Assembly (NCBI RefSeq): GCF_902702935.1
Contig: NZ_LR738855.1
Location: 1,488,001-1,552,000, forward strand
Length of the DNA stretch: 64,000 nucleotides
Direction of reading: 5' to 3'
From: Corynebacterium rouxii
Lineage (GTDB): Bacteria > Actinomycetota > Actinomycetes > Mycobacteriales > Mycobacteriaceae
Below, piece after piece: positions 48,037-56,952 of the stretch. A program made the position numbers and the translations under genes. The notes under the pieces were generated by a model. The model saw nothing but the letters and a program-made list of their open reading frames with translations. It was not told where the DNA came from and did no database searches. Position 1 is the first letter of the stretch; the number at the start of each line of letters is the position of its first letter.

Positions 48037-48042
48037 ATTATG
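48037..48042 (-). promoter_or_regulatory. Putative -10 of leaderless dxr
   Basis: Minus-strand CATAAT, seven bases before the dxr GTG. It differs from TATAAT at the first base only. No Shine-Dalgarno is present before the GTG. Confidence 0.45.
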
Positions 48043-48359
48043 TCCTATGAAACAACCTGCGGGATTCTCAGCGCGTTTGTTCGCGACTCGGACTATAGAT
48101 TCCCCCCTTATGGGCACCATCTTTAGGATGAATGAAAGGAGGAAAATGTTGAATTCACCTTGATTTACAACGCAGTATCTACTTATTTGTCAAACAAATA
48201 TGCATAATTACACAGTTCAAATCGCTTTGAAACACGGAATGTGTCACAATAAGAACCGAATCTGACGTGCATTTACTTTGCATCACACACCATTGCTTGC
48301 GAAATAACTCAGTGCAACCAGAGTGTGCGGTCGGCAAAGTTATAGATAAGGAGAACAAC
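48043..48359. other. Spacer between dxr and DUF2631 gene
   Basis: Over 300 bases with no gene of size. It contains a C6 tract (48105-48110), a TATAGAT (48093-48099, plus), a strong Shine-Dalgarno followed by a 5-codon frame (see separate entry), and a second TATAGAT at 48340-48346 that may serve the DUF2631 gene. No known RNA family is recognised. Confidence 0.5.
48146..48163 (+). other. Possible 5-codon leader peptide MLNSP
   Basis: An AAAGGAGG at 48135-48142 stands three bases before ATG and the frame stops after five codons. A TATAGAT -10-like element lies ~40 bases upstream. Chance cannot be excluded; no attenuator hairpin follows at once. Confidence 0.25.
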
Positions 48360-48785
48360 GTGGCTGGTTCCCACGAAATCGCCCCCGAGATCCACAACGG
48401 CGTATCCACTTTGGACGAGCCTTCAGCAGCATGGGGCTGGCACAGCATTGGTACCCGTGCCATCCAGCTTTCCGGATGGGGATCAGTGATATTCCTTCTC
48501 GCCTACAACTTTGGTAACCACAAGGGCCACGTGGAGACAATCTTCCTCTTCGTTTTCGCCGCAGTGATCGCCTTGGGTTTGATCCTTCAGATCGTAAAGC
48601 CACAGGGCAAGCAGGTACGTACTTTGACTGCACACAACCAGCCAGTGGGTTTCAAAGAAAAGGACTGGAACTACCTCCAGGCAACCTGCACTGGTCCATA
48701 TGCAGAGCTGAGCGACTCAGAGCTTCGCGCATTGAACATCGAGCCAGAGCGTGTTCGTCACCTCCGCACTCTCCCAGAGGCTTAA
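48360..48785 (+). CDS. DUF2631 two-helix membrane protein
   Basis: 141-residue actinobacterial protein of unknown function. The conserved block is DEPSAAWGWHSIGTRAIQLSGWGSVIFLLAYNFGNHKGHVET (read in parts), with two membrane helices (~45-63 and ~72-92) and a cytoplasmic C-terminus ending in ...PERVRHLRTLPEA. The start GTG 48360 is six bases after AAGGAG; a longer frame to 48267 has no support. Single gene with its own strong terminator, on the opposite strand to both neighbours. Its place between dxr and rlmN is common in corynebacteria. Confidence 0.88.
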   Translation: MAGSHEIAPEIHNGVSTLDEPSAAWGWHSIGTRAIQLSGWGSVIFLLAYNFGNHKGHVETIFLFVFAAVIALGLILQIVKPQGKQVRTLTAHNQPVGFKEKDWNYLQATCTGPYAELSDSELRALNIEPERVRHLRTLPEA

Positions 48786-48797
48786 AGCGAATTACTC

Positions 48798-48839
48798 AAA
48801 AAGCTTCCACATCTACTAACCAGATGCGGAAGCTTTTTT
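48798..48839 (+). terminator. Intrinsic terminator of DUF2631 gene
   Basis: 17-base arms (48798-48814 and 48822-48838) with one G-U pair and a 7-base loop, ending in a T run (48834-48839). A matching A run on the 5' side could serve rlmN on the minus strand too, whose stop is at 48863. Confidence 0.92.
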
Positions 48840-48862
48840 ATACCCCTAAGTGTTTCTAAGAG

Positions 48863-49969
48863 CTAACGCTCTTCTGCGGCAAGCTGACCACACGCCGCTG
48901 CAATTTCTTGTCCACGAGTATCGCGCACAGTACACGTTACTCCTTGAGCAATAACGCGTCGGACAAATTCCTTTTGACGATCAATGGGCGAAGCATCCCA
49001 CTTCGACCCAGGCGTAGGATTAAGCGGAATAAGATTCACATGCACCAATGGCCCAAGGGCTTTATGTAATTTCTTACCCAACATATCAGCACGCCAGCCT
49101 TGATCGTTGACGTCGCGAATCAATGCATATTCAATCGAGACGCGTCGTCCAGACCGATCAGCATAATAACTCGCCGCATCTAGAACCTCAGCAACATCCC
49201 AGCGGTTGTTCGTGGGAACCAAGGTATTACGCAGCTCGTCGTCTGGCGTATGCAGCGATACTGCCAAAGTGACCGAAAGATCCTCATCCGCAAGCTTTCG
49301 AATAGCAGGAGCCAAACCCACTGTAGATACCGTGACATTTCGTTGGGAAATGCCAAATCCCTCCGGCACCGGTGCTGTAATTTGTCGAACAGCTGAAACG
49401 ACGCGCTTGTAGTTAGCAAGAGGCTCCCCCATTCCCATGAAGACAATGTTGGACAATCGCCCACCTTCAGTCTGCATTGTCGCTGACGCAGCACGAACCT
49501 GATCAACGATTTCACCCGTAGACAAATTACGATCAAGTCCCCCTTGGCCCGTAGCACAAAACGGACAAGCCATGCCGCAACCGGCTTGGGAAGAAATACA
49601 CAACGTTGCACGGTTAGGATAACGCATCAGCACTGACTCTAAGAGAGTTCCATCATGGAGTTTCCACAAAGTTTTTTGTGTTTCTCCATCATCTGCTTGA
49701 ACAGCACGTACTGGTTGCATCAACTGCGGAAACAGCGCGTCTTTTACTTTTTCTCTAGCTGCCGCAGGCAAATCTGTCATAGTACTAGGATCAGCTTCAA
49801 GGCGACCATAATAATGCCGAGCAATCTGATTAGCACGGAATTTTGGCAGACCCAGCTCTTTGAGAGCATCGATACGCTCGTCAGCAGAAAGATCAGCAAA
49901 GTGCTTCGGGGGCATAGACCGCCGAGGCTTATCAAAATTTAGCGGAATGGGCTTCGTTGGATTCGTCAT
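48863..49969 (-). CDS. rlmN: Dual-specificity 23S rRNA (A2503-C2) / tRNA (A37-C2) methyltransferase
   Basis: Radical SAM methyltransferase. ATG 49969 gives 368 residues ([15 protein letters not shown]...); a frame to 50017 adds non-conserved residues. The N-terminal accessory domain contains [16 protein letters not shown]. The radical SAM CxxxCxxC is in [14 protein letters not shown], followed by [11 protein letters not shown] and [18 protein letters not shown]. The resolving Cys lies near the C-terminus in [21 protein letters not shown], with the mechanistic C..C pair. It lies apart from the plus-strand genes on each side. Confidence 0.95.
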   Translation of the reverse strand: MTNPTKPIPLNFDKPRRSMPPKHFADLSADERIDALKELGLPKFRANQIARHYYGRLEADPSTMTDLPAAAREKVKDALFPQLMQPVRAVQADDGETQKTLWKLHDGTLLESVLMRYPNRATLCISSQAGCGMACPFCATGQGGLDRNLSTGEIVDQVRAASATMQTEGGRLSNIVFMGMGEPLANYKRVVSAVRQITAPVPEGFGISQRNVTVSTVGLAPAIRKLADEDLSVTLAVSLHTPDDELRNTLVPTNNRWDVAEVLDAASYYADRSGRRVSIEYALIRDVNDQGWRADMLGKKLHKALGPLVHVNLIPLNPTPGSKWDASPIDRQKEFVRRVIAQGVTCTVRDTRGQEIAAACGQLAAEER

Positions 49970-50119
49970 ATTGCTACCATCATGACACGTTACGCACGAT
50001 AATTGTGAACTGACCACTTATTTTTGGAGTTTTCCCATTCATAAAATGCCATGCTTTGATGTCTATGTGCTCAGATCGTTATCAGTTTGAGCTTGGAATA
50101 AGCTCGATCTTCGCGTTCA

Positions 50120-50512
50120 ATGGTGAGTATGCCTGATACCACGAACAATTATGAAAGCGGCTCAGAGGCTTTCGACACCCCTCACGATCATCTGCCTGAT
50201 GTGACTCAATCTGAGTACTCAGTACCGGCTGAAATCCCTCAGACAGCAAAGCCCGAAGTAAAAAGTTCATTCGCAGGCGGTACGTGGTTCGCACTTATCG
50301 TAGGCGCATTGTTACTTATCATATTGTTGATTTTCATTCTACAAAACCAACAAGCCGTAGAACTGAACTTCTTTACCCTTCAATTCACTGTGCCGGCCGG
50401 TGTAGGCTTTCTTCTCGCTGCAATCTTTGGAGCGCTCATCATGGCAATGGTAGGTATGGTACGAATGTTCCAGCTACGTCGACAAATTAAAAACCTACAG
50501 CGTTCGGTTTAA
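50120..50512 (+). CDS. LapA/DUF1049 family membrane protein
   Basis: 130-residue small membrane protein. An acidic, flexible N-terminus of about 50 residues precedes two membrane helices (TWFALIVGALLLIILLIFIL and VGFLLAAIFGALIMAMVG). Between them is QNQQAVELNFFTLQF, the signature of the LapA/DUF1049 lipopolysaccharide-assembly-like family. The C-terminus is basic (RRQIKNLQRSV). ATGs at 50120 and 50129 are both possible; no strong Shine-Dalgarno marks either. Function in actinobacteria is unknown. Confidence 0.85.
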   Translation: MVSMPDTTNNYESGSEAFDTPHDHLPDVTQSEYSVPAEIPQTAKPEVKSSFAGGTWFALIVGALLLIILLIFILQNQQAVELNFFTLQFTVPAGVGFLLAAIFGALIMAMVGMVRMFQLRRQIKNLQRSV

Positions 50513-50520
50513 CCAACTCA

Positions 50521-50568
50521 GATAAAAGGGGGACCGGCCTCCTATAGGAGGCCGGTCCCCCTTTTATC
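50521..50568. terminator. 48-bp perfect palindrome, bidirectional terminator (LapA-like / cdsA)
   Basis: 24-base arms (50521-50544 and 50545-50568) that are exact complements with no unpaired loop bases in the DNA; in RNA the CCTATAGG centre must open. The arm reads GATAAAAGGGGGACCGGCCT then CCTA. It sits 9 bases after one stop and 3 bases before the other and ends in CTTTTATC on both strands. Confidence 0.9.
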
Positions 50569-50570
50569 GT

Positions 50571-51449
50571 CTATACCGAAGAAATCACACTAAGGACTAA
50601 CCATGTCACCATTGCCGATGGCAACATACCATCAAGCCGATCCATCAGACCACCATGCCCAGGCAAAATAGCAGACATGTCCTTGACCCCAAGCTCCCTC
50701 TTAAACTGGGACTCGACAAGATCTCCCAGTGTCGCGCAGATTACGAGTCCGAATCCGAGAATCAATCCCCACCACCACTGATGCCCTAATAAATAGGACA
50801 CGGTGAGTGCTCCAACAGTCATCCCAAAGACTACAGAACCGATAAAGCCCTCCCACGATTTCTTTGGGCTTACGGCAGGTGCCATGGGGTGCGAGCCAAA
50901 CATCACGCCTGCAATGTAACCACCCACGTCAGAGGCGATAACGCACAACATGAACGTGACGATAAAGTACTTTCCTGGCGCTGTTTCTGTTTCAAACAGC
51001 GAAAGCATTGCAGCAAAACTACCAAAAAGCGGGATCCACGTTAAAACAAAAATCGCAACAGCGGTATCTCTCAGATAGTTTTTCGGTGGCATAGAGCGAC
51101 CATGATGGAAAAGCCGACCAAACATCGTAGCGAGTACAACGCCGACAAAACCAGCGACTAATCCCTTCGGACCGAATGGCCAACTAAGCCACAACATGAC
51201 TTGTCCACCAATAAGCATGACCCATCGTTGCAAAAGGTAGCCAGCTTCTATTAAACGGCGCTCTACTTCCCAAGTCGCCACCGCGATTGCGATAGCTACC
51301 AATGGATACCATCCAAAAGGGATAACAAAGATAGCGAGCAACACGAGGGCACCCAAACTGATTCCAACGCTGATCGCTGCTTTCAGGTTTCGACCAGCCG
51401 AATTCTTCGGTTTAGGCAAGTGCTCAAAAGCCGTTGATGAATGAGGCAT
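50571..51449 (-). CDS. cdsA: Phosphatidate cytidylyltransferase
   Basis: CdsA forms CDP-diacylglycerol, precursor of all phospholipids. It is 292 residues with about eight hydrophobic helices. The cytidylyltransferase signature is at the C-terminus: GDLVESQFKRELGVKD, then LPGHGGLMDRLDGMLPSA, with the conserved Lys and two Asp. SPKKSWEGFIGSVVFG lies before it. The N-terminus is soluble (~25 residues). A terminator lies between frr and this gene, so it can be expressed separately from frr-pyrH. Confidence 0.95.
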   Translation of the reverse strand: MPHSSTAFEHLPKPKNSAGRNLKAAISVGISLGALVLLAIFVIPFGWYPLVAIAIAVATWEVERRLIEAGYLLQRWVMLIGGQVMLWLSWPFGPKGLVAGFVGVVLATMFGRLFHHGRSMPPKNYLRDTAVAIFVLTWIPLFGSFAAMLSLFETETAPGKYFIVTFMLCVIASDVGGYIAGVMFGSHPMAPAVSPKKSWEGFIGSVVFGMTVGALTVSYLLGHQWWWGLILGFGLVICATLGDLVESQFKRELGVKDMSAILPGHGGLMDRLDGMLPSAMVTWLVLSVISSV

Positions 51450-51486
51450 CGGTCGGCGCTCTCCTTGGTGTTTAAAAGCGGGAAAA

Positions 51487-51518
51487 GGGGCAGATCCTGC
51501 CTACGCAGCGTCTGCCCC
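51487..51518 (-). terminator. Intrinsic terminator of frr
   Basis: Nested stem: GGGGCAGA (51487-51494) with TCTGCCCC (51511-51518), enclosing CTGC/GCAG. On the minus strand TTTTCCCGC follows directly. It starts 55 bases after the frr stop. Confidence 0.88.
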
Positions 51519-51572
51519 AAAACCCAACGGATGAAGTGTGTTTCGTTGTTGCTCAGCTGAAACAAGGAGGAC

Positions 51573-52130
51573 TTAAACCTCCATCAGCTCCGCTTCCTTC
51601 TTAGCAACAACCTCATCAACCTGAGCTACGTACTTAGCGGTGACTTTATCTAGCTCCTTTTCAGCAGCCTGAACTTCATCCTCGCCAGCATCGCCGTCTT
51701 TTTGGATCTTCTTTAACTGATCCATGCCTTTACGACGAACGTTGCGGATAGCGATCTTACCGTCTTCGCCCTTAGACTTTGCGAGTTTGGCCATGTCACG
51801 ACGACGCTCTTCTGTCAGCTGCGGGATAGTAACACGAAGAACTTGGCCATCATTAGTTGGATTAACACCCAAATCTGAATTACGGATCGCATTCTCAATT
51901 TCGTTCATCATCGACATCTCGTAAGGCTTAATCAGCAGCATACGGGCCTCTGGGACAGAAATAGTTGCCATCTGCGTAATAGGAGTTGGAACCCCGTAGT
52001 AATCGGCAATTACACCATTAAACATTGCTGGGTTTGCACGACCAGTACGGATATTGACAAGCTCGTCACGAGTACGTTCCACCGAAGTGTTCATGTGCTC
52101 TTCAGCTTCAAACAGGATCTCATCGATCAT
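51573..52130 (-). CDS. frr: Ribosome recycling factor
   Basis: RRF splits post-termination ribosomes with EF-G. ATG 52130, preceded by AAAGGACA, gives 185 residues, the normal size; the frame to 52172 is not conserved. Signatures are [42 protein letters not shown] and [29 protein letters not shown]. It follows pyrH (73 bases between) and precedes cdsA behind a terminator. Confidence 0.97.
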   Translation of the reverse strand: MIDEILFEAEEHMNTSVERTRDELVNIRTGRANPAMFNGVIADYYGVPTPITQMATISVPEARMLLIKPYEMSMMNEIENAIRNSDLGVNPTNDGQVLRVTIPQLTEERRRDMAKLAKSKGEDGKIAIRNVRRKGMDQLKKIQKDGDAGEDEVQAAEKELDKVTAKYVAQVDEVVAKKEAELMEV

Positions 52131-52203
52131 TATATTGTCCTTTGCAGTTGTTCTAGGTAAGTCAAGGAACACTCAACAGCGGTGTTCGATCACACTTAAT
52201 CTA

Positions 52204-52935
52204 TCAGGATTGAACCAAAGTACCGATTTGTTCGCCCGCGACAGCACGAGCGATATTACCTTCTGTAAGAAGGTTAAACACCAAAATTGGCATCTTGTTA
52301 TCCATGCACAGGCTAAATGCTGTAGCATCCGCAACTTTTAGACCCTTTTCAATCACTTCACGAGGAGTGATCTGGTGGAACAACTGTGCATCTGGGTTCG
52401 TGCGAGGATCATCATCATAGACTCCATCAACTGCTTTAGCCATGAGAAGCACTTCACAATCAATTTCTAAAGCACGCTGTGCTGCAGTCGTATCGGTGGA
52501 GAAATAAGGCATACCCATACCTGCACCAAAGATAACCACGCGCCCTTTTTCCAAGTGCCGCTTTGCACGAAGAGGCAAATACGGCTCAGCAACCTGGGCC
52601 ATATTGATGGCGGTTTGTACACGACAGTCAATGCCTTCTTGTTCGAGGAAGTCCTGCAGAGCCAAGCAGTTCATAACAGTGCCCAACATACCCATGTAAT
52701 CAGAGCGGTTACGATCCAAACCACGCTGTTGAAGCTGCGCGCCCCTGAAGAAATTACCGCCTCCAATAACCACGGCGATCTCCGCTCCGGTACGAGCAAC
52801 ACTGGCGATCTGTCGTGCCACATTTTGAACTACGTCTGGATCAATTCCTACTGCCCCACCGCCGAACATTTCACCGCCGAGTTTGAGCATTACTCGCTTG
52901 TAGCCAGTACGTTCGTTTTGGACACCTTCAGTCAT
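52204..52935 (-). CDS. pyrH: Uridylate kinase
   Basis: PyrH phosphorylates UMP to UDP, feeding pyrimidine and cell-wall precursors. ATG 52935 gives 243 residues; it is preceded by GAGAGG with somewhat long spacing, and the frame to 53013 is not conserved. Amino-acid-kinase motifs: [28 protein letters not shown], and [28 protein letters not shown]. The Asp in [17 protein letters not shown] completes the site. Located between tsf and frr, the common bacterial order. Confidence 0.97.
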   Translation of the reverse strand: MTEGVQNERTGYKRVMLKLGGEMFGGGAVGIDPDVVQNVARQIASVARTGAEIAVVIGGGNFFRGAQLQQRGLDRNRSDYMGMLGTVMNCLALQDFLEQEGIDCRVQTAINMAQVAEPYLPLRAKRHLEKGRVVIFGAGMGMPYFSTDTTAAQRALEIDCEVLLMAKAVDGVYDDDPRTNPDAQLFHQITPREVIEKGLKVADATAFSLCMDNKMPILVFNLLTEGNIARAVAGEQIGTLVQS

Positions 52936-53095
52936 GGTGTGTCGCCTCTCCGACCTTTCGGCCATAGTGTTGCTCACAGTAACGGTATTTTTAGTCCAAC
53001 TAGAAAACCGCATAAATCGGATAACAGTTTACCGTTAATCTGCCACCTTGTCTTATTCACACCCCGAGCAACCAACAAGAAACGCCAAATAACAC

Positions 53096-53129
53096 AATAA
53101 TGCCCGTGCGCAAATGCACGGGCATTATT
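53096..53129 (-). terminator. Intrinsic terminator of tsf
   Basis: Perfect 14-bp arms (53096-53109 and 53116-53129) with a 6-base loop. On the minus strand, TGTGTTATTTGG follows. It starts 28 bases after the tsf stop and separates tsf from pyrH. Confidence 0.88.
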
Positions 53130-53156
53130 ACTAGCCAAAAGCTACAGACACTGTAA

Positions 53157-53984
53157 TTAGTGCTGGCCAACCTCATAGCGAGCGAAACCGGTCAAGGTAA
53201 CACCGGCCTCATCCATGACCTGCTTAACAGTCTTCTTGCTGTCTGCAACGGAAGCCTGCTCAACCAAGCACACATCCTTGTAGAAGCCATTGAGACGCCC
53301 CTCAACAATCTTCGGGATTGCCTTTTCTGGCTTGCCCTCTTCACGAGTGATCTGCTCGGCGATGGAGCGCTCCTTCTCGATAACCTCAGCAGGAACATCC
53401 TCGCGGGTCAGGTACTGCGCCTTGAGAGCAGCAACCTGCATTGCAGCGGCGTGAGCAGCAGCCTGAGCTGCCTCGCCTTCGCCGGTGTAGGCAACCAAAA
53501 CGCCCACTGCTGGAGGCAGATCAGCAGAACGCTGGTGGAGGTAAACGGATAGCTTCTCGCCTTCCAGGGTGATAGCGCGACGCAGCTCGAGCTTCTCACC
53601 AATCTTTGCAGACAATTCCTGAATTGCATCAGCAGCGGTCTTGCCATCGAGATCAGCAGCAGCAAGTTTCTCAGGGGTGTTTGCCTTAACAGCTGCAGCG
53701 GCGTCAGCAACCTTTTGAGCAAACTCCTTGAACTCTGCGTTCTTTGCAACGAAGTCTGTCTCGGAGTTGATCTCAACCATGGTGTTGCCAGAAACAGCAA
53801 TCAGACCCTCGGTTGCGTTGCGCTCAGCGCGCTTTCCGACGTCCTTTGCACCCTTGATGCGAAGAACCTCAACGGCTTTGTCGAAATCACCGTTGGTTTC
53901 TTCCAGAGCCTTCTTGCAGTCGAGCATGCCAGAGCCGGTGATTTCACGCAGCTTCTTAACGTCAGCAGCAGTGTAGTTCGCCAT
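53157..53984 (-). CDS. tsf: Elongation factor Ts
   Basis: EF-Ts recycles EF-Tu GDP. ATG 53984 follows an AGGAGGG and gives 275 residues; the frame to 54059 lies beyond the promoter and is not conserved. The UBA-like N-terminus is [26 protein letters not shown] (read as 20+6), followed by the EF-Tu contact [25 protein letters not shown]. Two dimerisation subdomains follow. A TACATT -10-like element (minus) lies ~35 bases upstream. Expressed apart from rpsB by the rpsB terminator. Confidence 0.97.
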   Translation of the reverse strand: MANYTAADVKKLREITGSGMLDCKKALEETNGDFDKAVEVLRIKGAKDVGKRAERNATEGLIAVSGNTMVEINSETDFVAKNAEFKEFAQKVADAAAAVKANTPEKLAAADLDGKTAADAIQELSAKIGEKLELRRAITLEGEKLSVYLHQRSADLPPAVGVLVAYTGEGEAAQAAAHAAAMQVAALKAQYLTREDVPAEVIEKERSIAEQITREEGKPEKAIPKIVEGRLNGFYKDVCLVEQASVADSKKTVKQVMDEAGVTLTGFARYEVGQH

Positions 53985-54177
53985 GTTGTGGGCGACCCTC
54001 CTTGTATTGGAAAAATGTAAAAAGTTTTCTCGTAGACGAGCGTAGCTAACACGTGCCAATAATGCAGCTCTTTATTAGGTATGTGAGCGTACATAACGAC
54101 ACACCGTGTACTTGTACTCGAAAAATTCAGTCACCATATTCGAGCATAAAGCGACTAAAAGCTTTTACACGAGGCAA

Positions 54178-54253
54178 AAGCCCTCAAACCCGTACGCCCT
54201 GTAAGCCACATGAAGTTGTATAGCCTGCAAGTGTTCTATGGATTTGAGGGCTT
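54178..54253 (-). terminator. Terminator of rpsB with long loop
   Basis: Arms AAGCCCTCAAA (54178-54188) and TTTGAGGGCTT (54243-54253) separated by 54 bases. On the minus strand the stem ends in CTTTTGCC. It begins 12 bases after the rpsB stop. The loop may fold further. Confidence 0.7.
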
Positions 54254-54264
54254 GTAAAAAGCTA

Positions 54265-55065
54265 TTACTTAGCCTCAGCTTCAGCTGCAACCTCTTCGGT
54301 TGCCTCAACCTTAGCTGCTACCTCGGTCTTGTTGGCATCGCCGGCTGCTTCCTTAGCAGCGGCAAGTGCACGCTCTTCGCGAGCCTTCTTGCCCTCGATA
54401 ACTGCGTGAGAGATAACCTTGGTCAGAACGTCGATGGAACGAATTGCATCATCGTTGCCTGGAACTGGGAAGTTAACAACATCTGGATCACAGTTGGTGT
54501 CAAGAATTGCCACAACTGGGATGTTCAGCTTGTGAGCCTCGGAGACAGCGATGTGCTCCTTGTTCGTGTCTACAACCCACATAGCAGAAGGCGTCTTGGT
54601 CATGTCTGCGATACCGCCGAGAACGCGCTCCAACTTGGTGCGCTCACGGGTCAGCATGAGAACTTCCTTCTTGGTGCGACCCTCGTAACCGTTTTCTGCA
54701 GAGTCCATAGCCTGAAGCTCCTTCATACGGTGAAGTCGCTTAGAAACGGTCTGGAAGTTGGTGAGCATGCCACCAAGCCAACGGTGGTTGACGTAAGGCA
54801 TACCAACGCGCTCAGCCTCGTTCTTAACGGACTCCTGAGCCTGCTTCTTGGTACCGACGTACAAGATGGTGCCACCGTGCGCAACCGTCTCCTTGACGAA
54901 CTCGTATGCCTCGTCAATGTAGGTCAGGGTCTGCTGAAGGTCGATGATGTAGATGCCGTTACGGTCTGTGAAGATGAAACGACGCATCTTTGGGTTCCAG
55001 CGACGGGTTTGGTGTCCGAAGTGAACACCAGCGTCGAGAAGCTCGCGCATGGTTACGACTGCCAT
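54265..55065 (-). CDS. rpsB: 30S ribosomal protein S2
   Basis: S2 is a late-assembling 30S protein that holds S1 and the 16S rRNA head. It is 266 residues, with [24 protein letters not shown] at the N-terminus, [35 protein letters not shown] and [23 protein letters not shown]. The Ala/Glu-rich tail ([12 protein letters not shown]) is species-variable. Codon use is that of highly expressed genes. The start ATG has AGAGGGC upstream. Confidence 0.98.
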   Translation of the reverse strand: MAVVTMRELLDAGVHFGHQTRRWNPKMRRFIFTDRNGIYIIDLQQTLTYIDEAYEFVKETVAHGGTILYVGTKKQAQESVKNEAERVGMPYVNHRWLGGMLTNFQTVSKRLHRMKELQAMDSAENGYEGRTKKEVLMLTRERTKLERVLGGIADMTKTPSAMWVVDTNKEHIAVSEAHKLNIPVVAILDTNCDPDVVNFPVPGNDDAIRSIDVLTKVISHAVIEGKKAREERALAAAKEAAGDANKTEVAAKVEATEEVAAEAEAK

Positions 55066-55432
55066 GAGTTGCCCTCTTTCTCAAGTTAAGTTTCGGTTAT
55101 ATACATGCAGGTTTTCCCTGCTTCCTAGCTGTCCTCGCACATATCCAGCACTCTGAAACTTTTTAAGGCAAAAGCCCAGAGACCACTGCTTTCAACGTTG
55201 TGCACTTAAAACACTTCGGGACCGCGCGTAGTCAGCACACCACATTAGGCGCACTGCTAACGCAAAAGCATAGACTTTTCAGTACAGTTTTCCAAACTGA
55301 ATTTTCTATCTATCCACATCTATCAGTATCCATGGCTTCATTTAGTTCACACGCGTTTCATTTACCCCACCAATATCTGAGTTATCCCCTTTCCTGTGAA
55401 TAAGTACTGAGCGCAAGTTATCCGCATCGGGT
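55066..55432. other. Divergent region between rpsB and the M23-like gene
   Basis: 367 bases without a gene. On the rpsB side is a small hairpin GCAGG/CCTGC with a 5-base loop (55107-55121), about 45 bases before the rpsB ATG. On the other side are three same-direction DnaA-box-like nonamers (55310-55318, 55382-55390, 55418-55426), one or two bases off TTATCCACA. No clear -35/-10 pair was found for either gene, and no small RNA family is recognised. Confidence 0.5.
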
Positions 55433-55966
55433 ATGACCACAGATATGAAGAAAATACTTGCATCCATATCAAGTTTCCTATTAGCCCTTTTGATCGCCCG
55501 ATCCGCTAGCGCAATCTCTATTAGCCTGCCGCCCTCGACTTATATCAATCCCGCCACTGGAGATCCATCAATAGCCCGCGTGATTCGTCCTTTTGATAAG
55601 CCTCAACACAATTGGCTCAAAGGCCATCGAGGAGTCGATCTCGATATTCCCGTCAACGGTACGGTACGAGCCGCTAATTCTGGAATCATTACTTTTGCTG
55701 GCAAGGTAGCTGGCAAGCCCGTGATTTCGATCGATCACCCCGATGGTTTAAGAACCACTTACCAACCGGTAACTACAGTCCTCAACACCGGAGATTCAGT
55801 AGCACGTGGAGAAGCAATCGGCATTCTAGCCCCAAGCGTCGACGGATTTCCGGGACTTCACTGGGGTGTACTTCAAGGAAAAGACGACTACCTCAATCCT
55901 CTTACCCTTCTCGAACCATTACTCATTCGACTAAAACCACCACAGATGAAGGCTCCGTCTCAATAA
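55433..55966 (+). CDS. M23-like (LytM-fold) secreted protein, probably non-catalytic
   Basis: 177-residue exported protein with a signal peptide (KKILASISSFLLALLIARSASA). The LytM/M23 fold is recognised by GHRGVDLDIPV (zinc ligands His and Asp), GTVRAANSGIITFAG and LHWGVL (third zinc ligand His) with YLNPLTLL. The catalytic histidines expected in YxH and HxH read YQP and GLH here, so hydrolysis is doubtful. The location beside rpsB matches M. tuberculosis Rv2891. It may bind peptidoglycan or activate a hydrolase. ATG 55433 or ATG 55445 may be the start. Convergent with xerC, 14 bases between stops. Confidence 0.85.
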   Translation: MTTDMKKILASISSFLLALLIARSASAISISLPPSTYINPATGDPSIARVIRPFDKPQHNWLKGHRGVDLDIPVNGTVRAANSGIITFAGKVAGKPVISIDHPDGLRTTYQPVTTVLNTGDSVARGEAIGILAPSVDGFPGLHWGVLQGKDDYLNPLTLLEPLLIRLKPPQMKAPSQ

Positions 55967-55980
55967 CCCCTCACTAAGCA

Positions 55981-56889
55981 CTACAAGTTTTTATACGCAC
56001 GGGGATGTGCATTTTTATATGCTTCTTTGAGCCGTTGAGTACTTACATGTGTATATATCTGAGTGGTATTCAGCGATGAATGGCCCAGCATCTCTTGCAC
56101 AACTCTGAGATCGGCTCCATTATCGAGCAGATGCGTTGCCGCTGTATGCCGCAATGCGTGAGGAGCTAGGCCGCCTATTCCATGTTCTTGGCCAGAGGTT
56201 TCCACGATTCGTCGCACTTGGCGTGGATCGATCCTTTTACCACGCACACCCACAAATAACGCATCCACTCCACTCGAGTATCCGGCAGAAATCAACATTT
56301 CACTACGCACTCCATTCAGCCAATGAGAAAGCGCCGCTGCAGCTTTGTCTCCAAATGGAACAATGCGTTGCTTATTTCCCTTACCTGTTACTCGAGCAGT
56401 CTGACGTTTGAGATCAACATCACCAGTATTCAATCCGCAAAGCTCAGATACGCGAATTCCCGATGCATACAGCAGCTCACAGATAGCACGATCACGAACA
56501 AAAGTATCTTCAGTCGTAGAAGCCGGCTCTTCGACGATATTCGTCATGGTGCGTTCACTTACCACCGTAGGCAATGTGCGTTGTACCTTTGGCGCTACCA
56601 ACCGTGCAGCCACATCTATATCGCTGTAGCCATTACGCAGCAGCCATCCACTAAAAGCTTTTATCGACGCAGTACGACGCGCGATAGTTGCACGAGATTT
56701 ACCATCTACTACCGCTTGTGCCAACCACTCTCGCACATTGTCCAACGTAAATCGATCCAAGGTAGCAAATCGATTCGCAAAACCAATGAGGTCACTTTTG
56801 TAAGAACGGACAGTAGCCGGTGATCGCCCTAAGCCCAATTCCAGATACTCACAGAAATCGTCAATAAGTTCGGTTAGTTGGGCTGGCAT
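55981..56889 (-). CDS. xerC: Tyrosine recombinase XerC
   Basis: XerC with XerD resolves chromosome dimers at dif. It is 302 residues. The N-terminal SAM-like domain includes LGRSPATVRSYKSDLIGF. The catalytic domain has Arg in LLYASGIRVSELCGL, Lys in VTGKGNKQRIVPFG, HALRHTAATHLLDNGADLRV (His-x-x-Arg), LGHSSLNTTQIYTHV with the second His and the Tyr nucleophile. Complete. It follows the hairpin after dprA and precedes a convergent gene. Confidence 0.95.
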   Translation of the reverse strand: MPAQLTELIDDFCEYLELGLGRSPATVRSYKSDLIGFANRFATLDRFTLDNVREWLAQAVVDGKSRATIARRTASIKAFSGWLLRNGYSDIDVAARLVAPKVQRTLPTVVSERTMTNIVEEPASTTEDTFVRDRAICELLYASGIRVSELCGLNTGDVDLKRQTARVTGKGNKQRIVPFGDKAAAALSHWLNGVRSEMLISAGYSSGVDALFVGVRGKRIDPRQVRRIVETSGQEHGIGGLAPHALRHTAATHLLDNGADLRVVQEMLGHSSLNTTQIYTHVSTQRLKEAYKNAHPRAYKNL

Positions 56890-56912
56890 TTTTCCCTCTC
56901 AGTTAAATACAC

Positions 56913-56952
56913 AGTAGAGGTGAAAAGCCTGTGACAACTTTTCACCTCTACT
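56913..56952 (-). terminator. Hairpin upstream of xerC (end of dprA transcript)
   Basis: Perfect 15-bp arms (56913-56927 and 56938-56952) with a 10-base loop. No T run follows on either strand. It lies 24 bases before the xerC ATG, so it may instead shape the xerC leader. Confidence 0.5.

Noticed and set aside
54238..55089. 283-codon plus-strand frame
   Set aside because: Covers rpsB in antisense; rpsB conservation explains the open frame.
55066..55432. tRNA or other stable RNA gene in the long gap
   Set aside because: No cloverleaf arms or CCA end on either strand; only a small hairpin and DnaA-like boxes.
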